64,000 nt of DNA. It comes from Porticoccaceae bacterium. Lineage in GTDB: Bacteria; Pseudomonadota; Gammaproteobacteria; Pseudomonadales; Porticoccaceae. The stretch lies in NCBI GenBank assembly GCA_002702725.1, contig PABE01000158.1, forward strand, positions 1 through 64,000. Reading direction: 5' to 3'. Under the pieces are notes generated by a model. The model saw only the letters and a program-made list of their open reading frames with translations. It did no database searches and was not told where the DNA came from. Shown here one piece after another: positions 21,601 through 30,140 of the stretch (position 1 is its first letter; each line of letters begins with the position of its first letter). A program made the translations under genes and the position numbers.

Positions 21601-21671
21601 GTTTCAAGCCTCAATTTGTAGACCAGGCACTCGCCGTTATTTCGAATGGAGTCTCATTGAGGCCTTGAAAC
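21601..21671. repeat. Interrupted inverted repeat
   Basis: GTTTCAAGCCTCAAT (21601-21615) is the inverse of ATTGAGGCCTTGAAAC (21656-21671) apart from one extra G, with 40 bases between. It directly adjoins the IS3-type relic, so it may be part of an old element end, or a further stem of the neighbouring structured region. Confidence 0.55.
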
Positions 21672-22045
21672 CTATCCACCTTCAGCCCGGCCAGTCGATT
21701 CAGCTGATAGACCGGTTGTGATTGCCCTACACGTCCTCGCATCTGAGCGGAATGTGCAAGCGCCAATTACCAAAGCGCCGACGCTCCCGCGCCAAATTGA
21801 CCAGTTACGTCTACAGCCTGGTCTCCAGCATCTGCGTACTTGGCTTGTAACGCAAAACTGTGCGGGAAAACCAGATCAACTTGTATGCGCGGCGCTTGGA
21901 AATGCGAGTGTGAGTCTGCATCTCGCCTACCTCCTCTCGCCGTTCTGTCAGGCTCAGCATTTAACCCGAGCAAGGATCTTGAATGCATCCATGTGTAGCC
22001 GTGCTTCCGCCAGCAACATCCCCAATGGACTGTTATACTAGACAG
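21672..22045 (-). pseudogene. Decayed IS3-family transposase (orfA/orfB junction)
   Basis: On the minus strand, shifting frames spell parts of an IS3-family (IS407-like) orfB N-terminus: RISKRRAYKLIWFSRTVLRY, then LARERRRFGNWRLHIPL, resembling the usual RRACRLVGLSRSxLRY and ERRRFGYRRLHxLLRREG. Upstream, EARLHMDAFKILARV resembles the end of orfA. Stops and frameshifts interrupt it, and the DDE catalytic part is missing. It is an inactive remnant. Confidence 0.65.
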
Positions 22046-22199
22046 CCTCATTCAGGGGTCTTGCGTTCGGCACCGTCAGCCATCGAACCTGGCACGCTAC
22101 GTGTAAATCGAGGCGTTACAAAAACCGAGCTCACGACATAACTCGTTAACCTGTACTCATAACTCGGCCTGATTCAGAAATTACATAATCTCCTATTCC

Positions 22200-22600
22200 T
22201 TAAAATGCTTCTTCATTGGCGCCTCCAATTCGGATAACAGAATCACACGCCACAAATTGTGGCTTAGCATGAAATCTTAGAGGTTTTAATTGGCTCCATA
22301 GTTCAGTACTTTTCGACCCTCTTACATCCAACATTGTTGATGACGGGGTATTCGGGTAGACTTCCTCCAGAGCCACCAGAAAACCCATTTCGCCATACTC
22401 GACAAATATCTTTTACATCTTGAAATTGCGGAGCCAAAACCTCTGCAAAATCTAACGTCACCTATGAGATCATTTCGGATTCTGCCACCAACGGCGAGGA
22501 AGGACTTTCTTCCAAGCTGATTGACGACAGTCCTTAGGACAGCATAAGCCTCGTTTATTCGTCCCACAGTCGCAGCTAGCGATCCAGGGGCTATCATGAC
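22200..22600 (-). pseudogene. Decayed transposase, possibly IS256 (Mutator) family
   Basis: Two minus-strand frames overlap. One contains GFLVALEEVYPNT and the other RIPRHQQCWM, which together recreate the IS256-family segment GFWxALxEVxPxTRxQRCWxHK. No complete frame survives and the DDE residues cannot be assigned. I judge it a relic with moderate confidence. Confidence 0.5.
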
Positions 22601-22893
22601 AGAATGTGGATCTCAGACTTCAACCGATCACACCGCTGACAAATTCTGACTATTACTTGTAATAACATTTTCCTACATTGTCTATTTGGCTTTTCACCTA
22701 TCAATCGATCATGTAATCTAATTTATTTCTACTACTGAATCATTCAATTCGCCTATTGATCGCCTATACGGAGCCCCTTAGAGTAAAACTCACTTGAGTA
22801 CATTTGGGTAACGAGGTCAGCAAATGGGTAATGTTTTAAATCACCCATCTACATACCTGGACGAAAGCTATTTTTCGCATGAATCAATCTAAC
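22601..22893. other. AT-rich non-coding spacer downstream of the YfjI-like gene
   Basis: I see no gene here. The stretch is AT-rich, with a near-direct repeat of the motif TGGGTAA around 22,806 and 22,828. The YfjI-like gene ends at its right edge. Confidence 0.4.
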
Positions 22894-24369
22894 TCATTTT
22901 TCCAAAGCAGCCCATTGCTGATTATCAAAGGGATAACTCGGATAGAGGTCAATAACATGCATCCCTGCTTGAGTACGCAAAACGCATACCTCTCCATTGT
23001 TGCAAAGCCGCTGTAATGAAGCGTCCAGTAGCCTTTTTTTCCTAAGGCGATTTGGACCACTTTGCCTTACAGAATTTTTCCTAAGGTATCTCACGCCATC
23101 CTCCCGCTTTAGCTGTAAAAACTCCCGTAGCTCGATGTCATCTAGCTGCCAACTTGGCGCTCTGCAAACATTCCAGATGAAAGCATCCGAGAAGTAAAAA
23201 GCTAACCTCGCTGCGTCCATCAGAATTCCTATATCGATAATAGCTTCATCACCTTTCTCCATGAAGGCGCATAGGGCCGCTATTCTTGCGGTATTCTCTG
23301 GAAGCTTTGAGGCGAAATCCGCTGCCTGCTCAAACCGTCCCCCTTCCCTCACATTTTCCTCAATGAAATTGTAAATCCATATCCATAAAATGGCTGCATC
23401 TGGCGTGAAAGTGATTGATTTTCTTCCCATTCCGGGACTATTCGTTTTGCACTTTAAAGTTTTTAAAGCTTGCTTCGCTCTGCTTAAATAATAGCTATAT
23501 GCCTCCTCGTCCACATAGGGACTATCGTTGAAGAATCGTGACCCCTGAGTAGACATTGGACTACAAATCAAAAACCTAGCAAGGAAACCATTACCTCGTG
23601 ACTGAGTATTTGTTTTTTCCACAAAATCCCAAAAAACTGTTGGCTGACAGAGGATTGAAATGGACATGCGGTAATCTTCCAAGAGAAAACTACTTGATGT
23701 CTTCCTACCTACAGACCATGGTTCAGCTGCCCAAAATTTATTGAGCATGGCTTGATTTTTGGCTATTCGACCATTCAAAATCGATCCGCCTTCTCCAGAC
23801 CACAGCGAGGCAACCCCAAAACCATCATGGAGAACTTGTGCCATTGATTCAGGAGTGGCGTCCTCATGCAGAATCTTTGGGTCTAACGGTTTTTTTGGCT
23901 TTTGATTGGCCAAGTTTCGCAAGCATTCTTTGACATCTACTGACCAATGACCGTCACTCATAGCTTTGACTGCCATAGACTTCAAGGCTTTTTTCTGCTT
24001 CTCAAATAACTCAAGTTCAAGTTCGTACACAGCTAATGCATCTTCAAACAATAACTGCTCACTCTTTTGAAATTTGATGATTGGCAATTCCAGAAGTCCA
24101 AATAGTTTACTTTTTCTTTCACCTGGAGGAGCGAGACCTAGCGTATTCAATGATACAGGACCAGTTCCAACTCCCGGCCGCTCCACATCAATCACTCCTT
24201 GCGCAAGGCATGAGTATGCCGCCAAAATTGATTGGATAATCAGGGGTCTAGGAGCCTGAGTTTTCGTTTCCAAGTAATTTGTCAACCTATGCGTCATCGG
24301 GCAGCTTTGAAGATCGTAGAGAGGACTACCAAATTCCGGTACGACGAAACCGCTATAATGCCTGCTCAT
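22894..24369 (-). CDS. YfjI-like DUF3987 protein
   Basis: A 491-residue protein of the YfjI/DUF3987 family, carried by P4-like satellites and cryptic prophages. The signature PPGERKSKLF at residues 81-90 is a Walker A-like motif (GERKS replacing GKS), which is usual for the family. SLWSGEGGSILNG near residue 190 and the SILCQPT segment near 240 also fit. Such proteins are thought to act in replication of the element as helicase- or primase-associated ATPases, but the activity is not well established. The start overlaps the AlpA stop by four bases, so the two genes are coupled. Its GC content is clearly lower than that of the host genes. Confidence 0.8.
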   Translation of the reverse strand: MSRHYSGFVVPEFGSPLYDLQSCPMTHRLTNYLETKTQAPRPLIIQSILAAYSCLAQGVIDVERPGVGTGPVSLNTLGLAPPGERKSKLFGLLELPIIKFQKSEQLLFEDALAVYELELELFEKQKKALKSMAVKAMSDGHWSVDVKECLRNLANQKPKKPLDPKILHEDATPESMAQVLHDGFGVASLWSGEGGSILNGRIAKNQAMLNKFWAAEPWSVGRKTSSSFLLEDYRMSISILCQPTVFWDFVEKTNTQSRGNGFLARFLICSPMSTQGSRFFNDSPYVDEEAYSYYLSRAKQALKTLKCKTNSPGMGRKSITFTPDAAILWIWIYNFIEENVREGGRFEQAADFASKLPENTARIAALCAFMEKGDEAIIDIGILMDAARLAFYFSDAFIWNVCRAPSWQLDDIELREFLQLKREDGVRYLRKNSVRQSGPNRLRKKRLLDASLQRLCNNGEVCVLRTQAGMHVIDLYPSYPFDNQQWAALEK

Positions 24370-24587
24370 GACCGTGCCTCTTTTTTCTTTTCAATCCACT
24401 GAGATACTTCTGAGGCGCACCAGCCGACAGCTCCCGCTCCAAGCTTTATTGGAATTGGGAATGAGGGATCATATCTCGGTGATTTTTTGTTGATCTTTTC
24501 GTAGATCGCCGACTTTGATAGCCCGGTTAGATCTTCTACCACCGGACGGCGCAGGATTTTAGTAGTGAATATGGATTTAGTTTGCAT
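24366..24587 (-). CDS. alpA: AlpA-family excisionase/regulator
   Basis: A 73-residue MerR-like helix-turn-helix protein of the AlpA family: ILRRPVVEDLTGLSKSAIYE is the wing and recognition helix, followed by FPIPIKLG and AVGWCASEVSQWIE. In CP4-57, AlpA activates the integrase gene and promotes excision of the element. It lies between a gene of unknown function (24707-25783) and the YfjI-like gene, as in CP4-57. A GGAGG ribosome site is found just upstream of the ATG. Confidence 0.88.
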   Translation of the reverse strand: MQTKSIFTTKILRRPVVEDLTGLSKSAIYEKINKKSPRYDPSFPIPIKLGAGAVGWCASEVSQWIEKKKEARS

Positions 24588-24706
24588 ATTGCCTCCTTCT
24601 TTGTTGGCCAGGCCTACTTTACCTAGCGCAACGAGGCATGAATATTTGAATTATCAATCTATTTTTTGAGATGAACTATCGCAACTCTCTGAGTTTATTA
24701 TCTTTT

Positions 24707-25783
24707 TTATATCGCTTTTTCACTACCCTTTTTTGGTCTCCCCCTTGGGGCTTCATCCGGGCGAATCATTGCTGCGCAGTGTTTTATGAGCGTGGCACTT
24801 AGATTTGCAGTTTTCTTTCGAATCCTGTTCTGTATCTCGTCTGATTTAGGATAACTACGATCCTTTCCAGCCATCGCTAAGTAGGACTGCCAGACTTCCT
24901 GATAAACCTGTAAGATTCCTTGAATATTTGAATTCAGATAGTCAGCACCGAAATATTCATATGGCACATTTACGCCACTCTGACGCTTAGGCAGAAGCAG
25001 ATCAATAGCACTGTATTTATGTTCCCTTTTTTTCCAGTGCATGTTTTGGCTTTCTTTACTCAACCATGCTTTCACTTTGTTAGTGTTAGGTTCATTCGAG
25101 GCATCAGAACCAAATTTTTCACTCATTCTCTTCGCCAAGATGATCAGGTTCTTCAAATCACTTGGGAATTTTTCAATGTCAATATTTGGAATACTATATT
25201 TTTCGATAATGGCTTGGATACTTGTCTTGGAAAGAAGTAAATCTTCACTCTTAACACTCATTTCATATGAAAAAGCGCACTTTCCAATATTCCTCTCTAG
25301 CGTATCGAGCGGATCACTCCACTGATCTGTATCTATCAGAAAAATATGTGAAATCTCTTCTGTAAATGTTACCGGGAGAAGCTCTTTTACTTTTTCCTTG
25401 GATCTTATTTCCGGATATTGTATTTCGTTGTAATCTAGTGCCGATTCAAACTTATAAATATTTTCGGAACCATTTTCGACTACTGACCTGATGTCCCGCT
25501 GCATTAATTGCAGCATAACAACCTCATGAAGCTGTTGAATTTTCCCTCTTTTTTCTTCTATCCTGGAATACAGGCCATGCAGTCTCAATTCCTCATTGGC
25601 TAGCTTTCCACTATTCTCACGATCGAGCAGCCAGATCTCTATGTTCTTTGGAGCTCTAACCCAAATCGCTACCTTATCTCTCAGAATCAATCGAAAAAGT
25701 TCGAACGTCTCAATATTGATCGATTGAGCTGCATCATCAAGCGTGTAGTATCGTCTGAGAACTTTAGCAACTCCTTCAAGCAT
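24707..25783 (-). CDS. Island protein of unknown function (yfjH position)
   Basis: A 358-residue protein that I do not recognise. It begins with RRYYTLDDAAQSINIETFELFRLILRD, an N-terminal pattern I associate with small-helix DNA-binding-like regions in island genes. The centre is acidic and helical, and the C-terminus is basic (PRGRPKKGSEKAI), resembling an AT-hook-like GRPKK tail. It lies between the integrase and alpA, where CP4-57 carries yfjH; I infer equivalent position, not proven homology. It is AT-rich like the rest of the backbone. Confidence 0.6.
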   Translation of the reverse strand: MLEGVAKVLRRYYTLDDAAQSINIETFELFRLILRDKVAIWVRAPKNIEIWLLDRENSGKLANEELRLHGLYSRIEEKRGKIQQLHEVVMLQLMQRDIRSVVENGSENIYKFESALDYNEIQYPEIRSKEKVKELLPVTFTEEISHIFLIDTDQWSDPLDTLERNIGKCAFSYEMSVKSEDLLLSKTSIQAIIEKYSIPNIDIEKFPSDLKNLIILAKRMSEKFGSDASNEPNTNKVKAWLSKESQNMHWKKREHKYSAIDLLLPKRQSGVNVPYEYFGADYLNSNIQGILQVYQEVWQSYLAMAGKDRSYPKSDEIQNRIRKKTANLSATLIKHCAAMIRPDEAPRGRPKKGSEKAI

Positions 25784-25898
25784 TTATGGTTTACTTCCTA
25801 TTTTCAAATTTTCTACCATGTCCATCCTGCGCCTGTGTCCACGCCGCCCCGGCATACATGCCCACTCCAGGTAAAGTGTCTTCGAGGTAATCATGCCT

Positions 25899-26039
25899 TC
25901 AAGCTAGGTCCTCTACCTCTGCTAGCTTGTCTATACAGGCGCGCACCAGTTCGACACGCTCATCAGGCGTGCATAACTTGCAGTAGCTCTCTCCATCAAA
26001 CGTATAGATACGGCCTGAGGTTTCAGAGTGTCCTGTCAT
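25899..26039 (-). CDS. Candidate 46-residue protein with a CxxC motif
   Basis: A small frame that starts MTGHSETSGRIYTFDGESYC, carries C20-x2-C23 and ends with the acidic helix-like LAEVEDLA. It lies on the integrase strand between the integrase and the unknown 358-residue gene. The ribosome site is weak (CCCCTT just upstream). The balanced, protein-like composition and the CxxC support a real small gene, but it could be chance. Confidence 0.4.
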   Translation of the reverse strand: MTGHSETSGRIYTFDGESYCKLCTPDERVELVRACIDKLAEVEDLA

Positions 26040-26077
26040 AAGGGGTATTCAGCTACCAAAAGATCACACCTGCTCCA

Positions 26078-27316
26078 TCATCCTCCTAGTGGAGTGCACT
26101 GATCCGTCGAACGAATAGAATCCAAATAATCTGCCCACCATTGCATCATCTGTGTTCGCTCGTCTAGATAGCGCGCGTGATGGGTATATGCCGCCCGCAC
26201 TCCATTCCTTTCCATGTGAGCCAACTGACGCTCAATAGCATCAGGATTAAAACCCTGTTCATTGAGGATGGAGGAAGCTGTTGCGCGAAACCCATGCGGA
26301 ACTGCCTTCCTCTTCCCAGGCGTTTTGCCATCATACCCTAACTTAAAAATCGCCCTTCGCATTGTATTATCACTCATTGGCTCGTGCCGATGACGTTCAG
26401 ATGGGAATACCAGGTCATAGCTCCCGGAGATTTGCGCTATTTTTTTCAACAGTGTGATGGCTTGTCTGGATAAAGGTACCAAGTGTTCCGTCTTCATCTT
26501 CATTCTTGGCGCGGGGATCCGCCATACCCCGGTATCTAAATCAAATTCATCCCACTTTGCCCCTCTTAGCTCGCCAGAACGAACAAATGTCAATACAAGC
26601 AGCTGAATAGCGTATTTTGTAATCAGTCGACCACGACTGTCGTAACCGTCTAGCGCCCTCAGAAAATCTGGAAGCTGTTCTCTAGGTAGAGAGTCACGGT
26701 GCTTGGATTTTCTTGCTTTCAGAACTCCAGTTAGATCTATCGCCGGGTTGTTAACGAGCCGCCCCGTTTGAACGGCATAACGACAGATACGCCGAACATC
26801 TTGCAGCACTCGGGATGCCACATCCAGTGCACCACGGCTCTCAATCTTCCGTAGTACGGACAAAATATCCGGGGGCTGGATCTGCGAAATAGATAGATGT
26901 CCTAAATAGGGAATGACATCCTCCTTGATTCTGCGCCATACACGATCAGCATGATGTTCGGTCCAGGTACCGCGCTGGTGATCCCACCACTCCTTGGCGA
27001 CAACCACGAACAGACTCGTTTCCTCAAGAACTTCGTCTCGTCGCTTCCTTTGTTTCTCCTGTGAGGGGTCTATGCTATCGACGAGCTTTGCCTTGGCATC
27101 CGCCACTGCATCTCTGGCAGCTTTAAGACTGACAACTGGATAGGTACCACAGGCAAGCGTCTTACGCTTGCCCGCAAACCGGTAGTCATAGCGCCAACAC
27201 TTGGATCCATTGCGTCTGACCAAGAGGTACAGACCGCCACCATCGGTCATCTTATAGTCCTTTTCCCTGGCTTTCGCCTGCCGAACCTTAGTATCTGAGA
27301 GAATGTGTAATGCCAT
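26078..27316 (-). CDS. intA: P4-type tyrosine integrase
   Basis: A tyrosine recombinase of about 412 residues. The N-terminal DUF4102 arm-binding domain begins LSDTKVRQAKAREKDYKMTDGGG, and I place the start at the ATG at 27316 because that is where family members begin; the frame is open to 27367. The catalytic residues are visible: Arg in FVRSGELRGAKW near 245, HGFR near 338, the later His in LAHMERN, and the C-terminal AYTHHARYLDER with the nucleophilic tyrosine. The C-terminal MMQWWADYLD is typical of P4/CP4-57 integrases. It lies 164 bp from the 3' end of tRNA-Leu(GAG), the expected arrangement for an element integrated into a tRNA gene. Confidence 0.93.
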   Translation of the reverse strand: MALHILSDTKVRQAKAREKDYKMTDGGGLYLLVRRNGSKCWRYDYRFAGKRKTLACGTYPVVSLKAARDAVADAKAKLVDSIDPSQEKQRKRRDEVLEETSLFVVVAKEWWDHQRGTWTEHHADRVWRRIKEDVIPYLGHLSISQIQPPDILSVLRKIESRGALDVASRVLQDVRRICRYAVQTGRLVNNPAIDLTGVLKARKSKHRDSLPREQLPDFLRALDGYDSRGRLITKYAIQLLVLTFVRSGELRGAKWDEFDLDTGVWRIPAPRMKMKTEHLVPLSRQAITLLKKIAQISGSYDLVFPSERHRHEPMSDNTMRRAIFKLGYDGKTPGKRKAVPHGFRATASSILNEQGFNPDAIERQLAHMERNGVRAAYTHHARYLDERTQMMQWWADYLDSIRSTDQCTPLGG

Positions 27317-27417
27317 TTGACGGTATCGAGCAAAATTGAACCGAGATACCGGCAACGATACCGTCAAAAAGCGTGGATGGCAATGGAATTGGGAGGACCT
27401 CTACGGGCTCCCTAGAC

Positions 27418-27443
27418 ACAAAAAACCCCGGAAAACCGGGGTG
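27418..27443 (-). terminator. Intrinsic terminator of tRNA-Leu
   Basis: On the minus strand, ACCCCGG and CCGGGGT form a stem around TTTT, followed by six T residues. It ends transcripts leaving secG and tRNA-Leu before the integrase gene. Confidence 0.8.
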
Positions 27444-27479
27444 TTATGTACGTCCTTGGACTGCTGTGGACGTTGAAAT

Positions 27480-27564
27480 GGTGCCCAGGGCCGGACTTGA
27501 ACCGGCACGACTTGCGTCACTACCCCCTCAAGATAGCGTGTCTACCAATTTCACCACCTGGGCT
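27480..27564 (-). tRNA. leuU: tRNA-Leu(GAG), probable attachment site of the island
   Basis: An 85-base leucine tRNA including an encoded CCA end. The acceptor arms GCCCAGG and CCTGGGC pair, the T arm has GGTTCAAGTCC, and the anticodon loop TTGAGGG gives GAG, matching leuU-type tRNAs. It follows secG, as in E. coli and Pseudomonas. The integrase begins 164 bp past its 3' end, so the tRNA 3' half is the likely core of the attachment site. No second copy of this 3' end was seen in the window, so the far island end must lie to the left of position 1. Confidence 0.95.
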
Positions 27565-27577
27565 GAATTTGCAAATT

Positions 27578-27970
27578 TTACGGTTTTTCGCTCTGGTCTA
27601 CGGTGTTTTCCGCCGGCGCAGAAGGGATTGCGCCTCCGGTCTGCTCCGGTGCAACCTGGGGAATATCACCCTGTGGCGCAACCGGTAATTCTACTTCTTC
27701 CATCGACGGAATGTAATCGTCGCCGATATCAACCCCCGCCTTATGCTTGGCCATAACCGCCAGGGTGAAACTGGTGACGAAAAAAATAGTTGCCAGTATT
27801 GCCGTCGCCTTGCTGAAAAAGTTCCAGCTCCCGGCGCTGCCGAAAATCGTCTGGGAGGCCCCGGCGCCAAATGAGGCACCTGCTTCCGCCCCTTTGCCCC
27901 GCTGAATGAGAATCAGGCCAATAATGGCCAGTGCGGTCACAAGGTGTATTGCCAGAACGATCTGTAACAT
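27578..27970 (-). CDS. secG: SecG, protein translocase membrane subunit
   Basis: A 130-residue SecYEG channel subunit that helps move proteins across the inner membrane. Two membrane helices flank the conserved LIQRGKGAEAGASFGAGAS loop. The C-terminal tail after residue 80 is long, acidic and Pro/Gln/Ala-rich, which is common in Pseudomonas relatives. The ATG at 27970 overlaps the tpiA stop by one base, indicating coupling. The open frame continues upstream, but family length and the coupling fix the start here. tRNA-Leu follows 13 bp downstream. Confidence 0.93.
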   Translation of the reverse strand: MLQIVLAIHLVTALAIIGLILIQRGKGAEAGASFGAGASQTIFGSAGSWNFFSKATAILATIFFVTSFTLAVMAKHKAGVDIGDDYIPSMEEVELPVAPQGDIPQVAPEQTGGAIPSAPAENTVDQSEKP

Positions 27971-28725
27971 TAAGGTTGTACTGCCTTTCTGCAAATTGCA
28001 GTGAATTCGTCTGCATCCAGTGAAGCGCCGCCGACCAGCCCGCCGTCGATATCCGGTTGGTTGAACAGCGCTTCCGCGTTGGCGGCTTTGACGCTGCCGC
28101 CGTACAATATTCGTGTTGTCTCGCCTTCTTCGCCCAGCTGTTGCCGTATCGCAGCGTGGACGTCCTGGGCCATCTCGGGCGTTGCCGTCATGCCTGTGCC
28201 GATAGCCCAAACCGGCTCGTAGGCGATGACTCCCTGGCCAAGGCGTGAGTGTCCCAGCAGGTCAATGACAGCGGCCATCTGGGCTTCCACCACCTTGAAG
28301 GTGCTTCCCGCTTCCCGTTCGGCCAGTGTTTCGCCGACACAGAGTACAGGTGTTAGTCCTGCTGTCAGGGCGGTGGCAAATTTGGAGGCCACCATGCCGT
28401 TGCTTTCGCCGTACAGGGTTCGACGCTCCGAGTGGCCTACCAGCACCATGCGACAGCCGATATCCGAGAGCATCGCCGCGGCGACCTCACCTGTAAAGGC
28501 GCCCTCACGCTCATGGCTGACATTTTGTGCGCCAACGGCTATCGCCGTATCAGGCTTGTCGGCCAAAGACCGTATCACCTGGTCCAGATAGATGAACGGC
28601 GGGAATATCGCAACATCGACCCCATCGCCACTCAGGCGATGCTTCAAGGCCTTAATGTGGTCGGTGACGAAGCGCCGGGACCCGTGCATTTTCCAATTGC
28701 CGGCGACCAGCGGTTTACGCATCAC
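27970..28725 (-). CDS. tpiA: Triosephosphate isomerase
   Basis: A 251-residue TIM-barrel enzyme interconverting dihydroxyacetone phosphate and glyceraldehyde 3-phosphate. Diagnostic segments are RKPLVAGNWKMHG (catalytic Lys), VLVGHSERR (His) and VIAYEPVWAIGTG (Glu), plus the phosphate loop ILYGGSVKAAN. It is placed between glmM and secG, as in Pseudomonas. The second ATG at 28722 is an alternative start. Confidence 0.97.
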   Translation of the reverse strand: MMRKPLVAGNWKMHGSRRFVTDHIKALKHRLSGDGVDVAIFPPFIYLDQVIRSLADKPDTAIAVGAQNVSHEREGAFTGEVAAAMLSDIGCRMVLVGHSERRTLYGESNGMVASKFATALTAGLTPVLCVGETLAEREAGSTFKVVEAQMAAVIDLLGHSRLGQGVIAYEPVWAIGTGMTATPEMAQDVHAAIRQQLGEEGETTRILYGGSVKAANAEALFNQPDIDGGLVGGASLDADEFTAICRKAVQP

Positions 28726-28795
28726 CCTTCCACCTTTTCACAAGCCTGCCTCGAAGGGGCGCAAATGGTAGCGAAGTTGATTTCATTGCACAAGC

Positions 28796-30139
28796 TCAAC
28801 ACAGGACTTTTTCGACCACCTCGGCAACCTCCGTTGCAAGACGGGAAACCAGGGCGTGTTCAGGCCCTTCTACCATGACCCGTATCACGGGCTCCGTGCC
28901 GGAGGGCCTGAGCAGAACGCGGCCCTGGCCCGCCAGTGCTTTTTCAGCATTGGCGACGGCGGCCTGGATAGGGCCGTTGTTGTCGAGCCGGGATTTGCCG
29001 GCAATTTTGACGTTAATCATGACCTGGGGCAACTTGGTCATCGATGATGAAAGATCGGCGACCGGCTTGCCAGTATCGACCATTGCCTGGAGCACCTGAA
29101 GTGCGGCGACGATGCCGTCACCTGTACTGGTCAGGTCGCTGCAGACGATATGGCCCGAGCTTTCGCCCCCCAGAGACCAGCCATTGCGGCGCATGGCCTC
29201 AATAACATAGCGGTCGCCAACATTGGCGCGCTCGAAGGGGATGGCCAGACGCTCAAAGGCGAGCTGGAGGCCGTGATTGGACATCAGTGTGCCAACCACG
29301 CCGGGGCAATTCTGTTCGCGGGCGAGCCTGTGCCGGGCGATGATGTAGAGAATTTCGTCACCGTCGACCAGCTCCCCTGCGTGGTTGGCCAGGATGACGC
29401 GATCGCCGTCGCCATCAAAGGCGATTCCGAGATCTGCCTGGTGGTGGGTGACCGCCTGGATAAGAGCCCGGGTGTGTGTTGATCCGCAGTCCCTGTTGAT
29501 ATTGAGACCGTTCGGTTCGATGCTGAGGGGAATAACGGTAGCACCAAGTTCCGTAAAGACGTCCGGAGCAACGTGGTACGTGGCGCCGTTGGCGCAGTCG
29601 ACCACCAGCTTGAGACCATTGAGGGTAAAGCCCCCGGGTACGGTGCTTTTGCAAAATTCGATGTAACGGCCGGCGGCGTCCTCGACCCGGTGGGCGCGGC
29701 CCAGTTGTTCAGACAGTCCGGTTTCCATCGGTTGATCAAGGAACTCTTCGATTCTTGATTCCAGGGCGTCGTCGAGCTTGAAGCCGTCACTGCCGAAGAA
29801 TTTTATGCCGTTGTCATCGAAGGGGTTGTGGGAAGCGCTGATCACAATGCCCGCCTGGGCGCGAAAGGTCCGGGTCAGGTAGGCGATTGCCGGCGTCGGC
29901 ATGGGCCCGAGCAGCCCGACATCGACGCCCGCCGCAATCAGACCCGCCTGGAGTGCCGACTCGAACATATAACCGGACACCCTGGTGTCCTTGCCAACCA
30001 GAATCAGCTTGCGTCCCCGCGCTGTTTCACTGAACACCTTGCCTGTGGCCCAGCCCAGTTTGAGGACAAAATCTGCAGTAATCGGGGCTTTGCCCACTCG
30101 GCCACGGATGCCGTCGGTACCAAAGTATCGTCTGGTCAT
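28796..30139 (-). CDS. glmM: Phosphoglucosamine mutase
   Basis: A 447-residue enzyme making glucosamine-1-phosphate for peptidoglycan and lipopolysaccharide. It opens with [14 protein letters not shown]. The phosphoserine loop [13 protein letters not shown] is near residue 100, metal binding FDGDGDR near 242 and the C-terminal [16 protein letters not shown] phosphate-binding motif is complete. The start lies one base after the folP stop, so it is co-transcribed with ftsH and folP. Confidence 0.97.
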   Translation of the reverse strand: MTRRYFGTDGIRGRVGKAPITADFVLKLGWATGKVFSETARGRKLILVGKDTRVSGYMFESALQAGLIAAGVDVGLLGPMPTPAIAYLTRTFRAQAGIVISASHNPFDDNGIKFFGSDGFKLDDALESRIEEFLDQPMETGLSEQLGRAHRVEDAAGRYIEFCKSTVPGGFTLNGLKLVVDCANGATYHVAPDVFTELGATVIPLSIEPNGLNINRDCGSTHTRALIQAVTHHQADLGIAFDGDGDRVILANHAGELVDGDEILYIIARHRLAREQNCPGVVGTLMSNHGLQLAFERLAIPFERANVGDRYVIEAMRRNGWSLGGESSGHIVCSDLTSTGDGIVAALQVLQAMVDTGKPVADLSSSMTKLPQVMINVKIAGKSRLDNNGPIQAAVANAEKALAGQGRVLLRPSGTEPVIRVMVEGPEHALVSRLATEVAEVVEKVLC

Positions 30140-30140
30140 T

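Larger units (their letters stand above)
21303..21659. other. Non-coding stretch with clustered stem-loops
   Basis: No gene is supported here. The stretch holds two notable hairpins (21450-21484 and 21566-21599) and one arm of a longer interrupted inverted repeat (21601-21615 with 21656-21671). The clustering beside a replication-initiator-like gene suggests an origin or a structured RNA, but nothing in the sequence decides between them. Confidence 0.5.

Noticed and set aside
21601-21671. CRISPR-like repeat (GTTTCAAG arms)
   Set aside because: Only two arms in inverted orientation, no regular spacing, no cas genes in the window.
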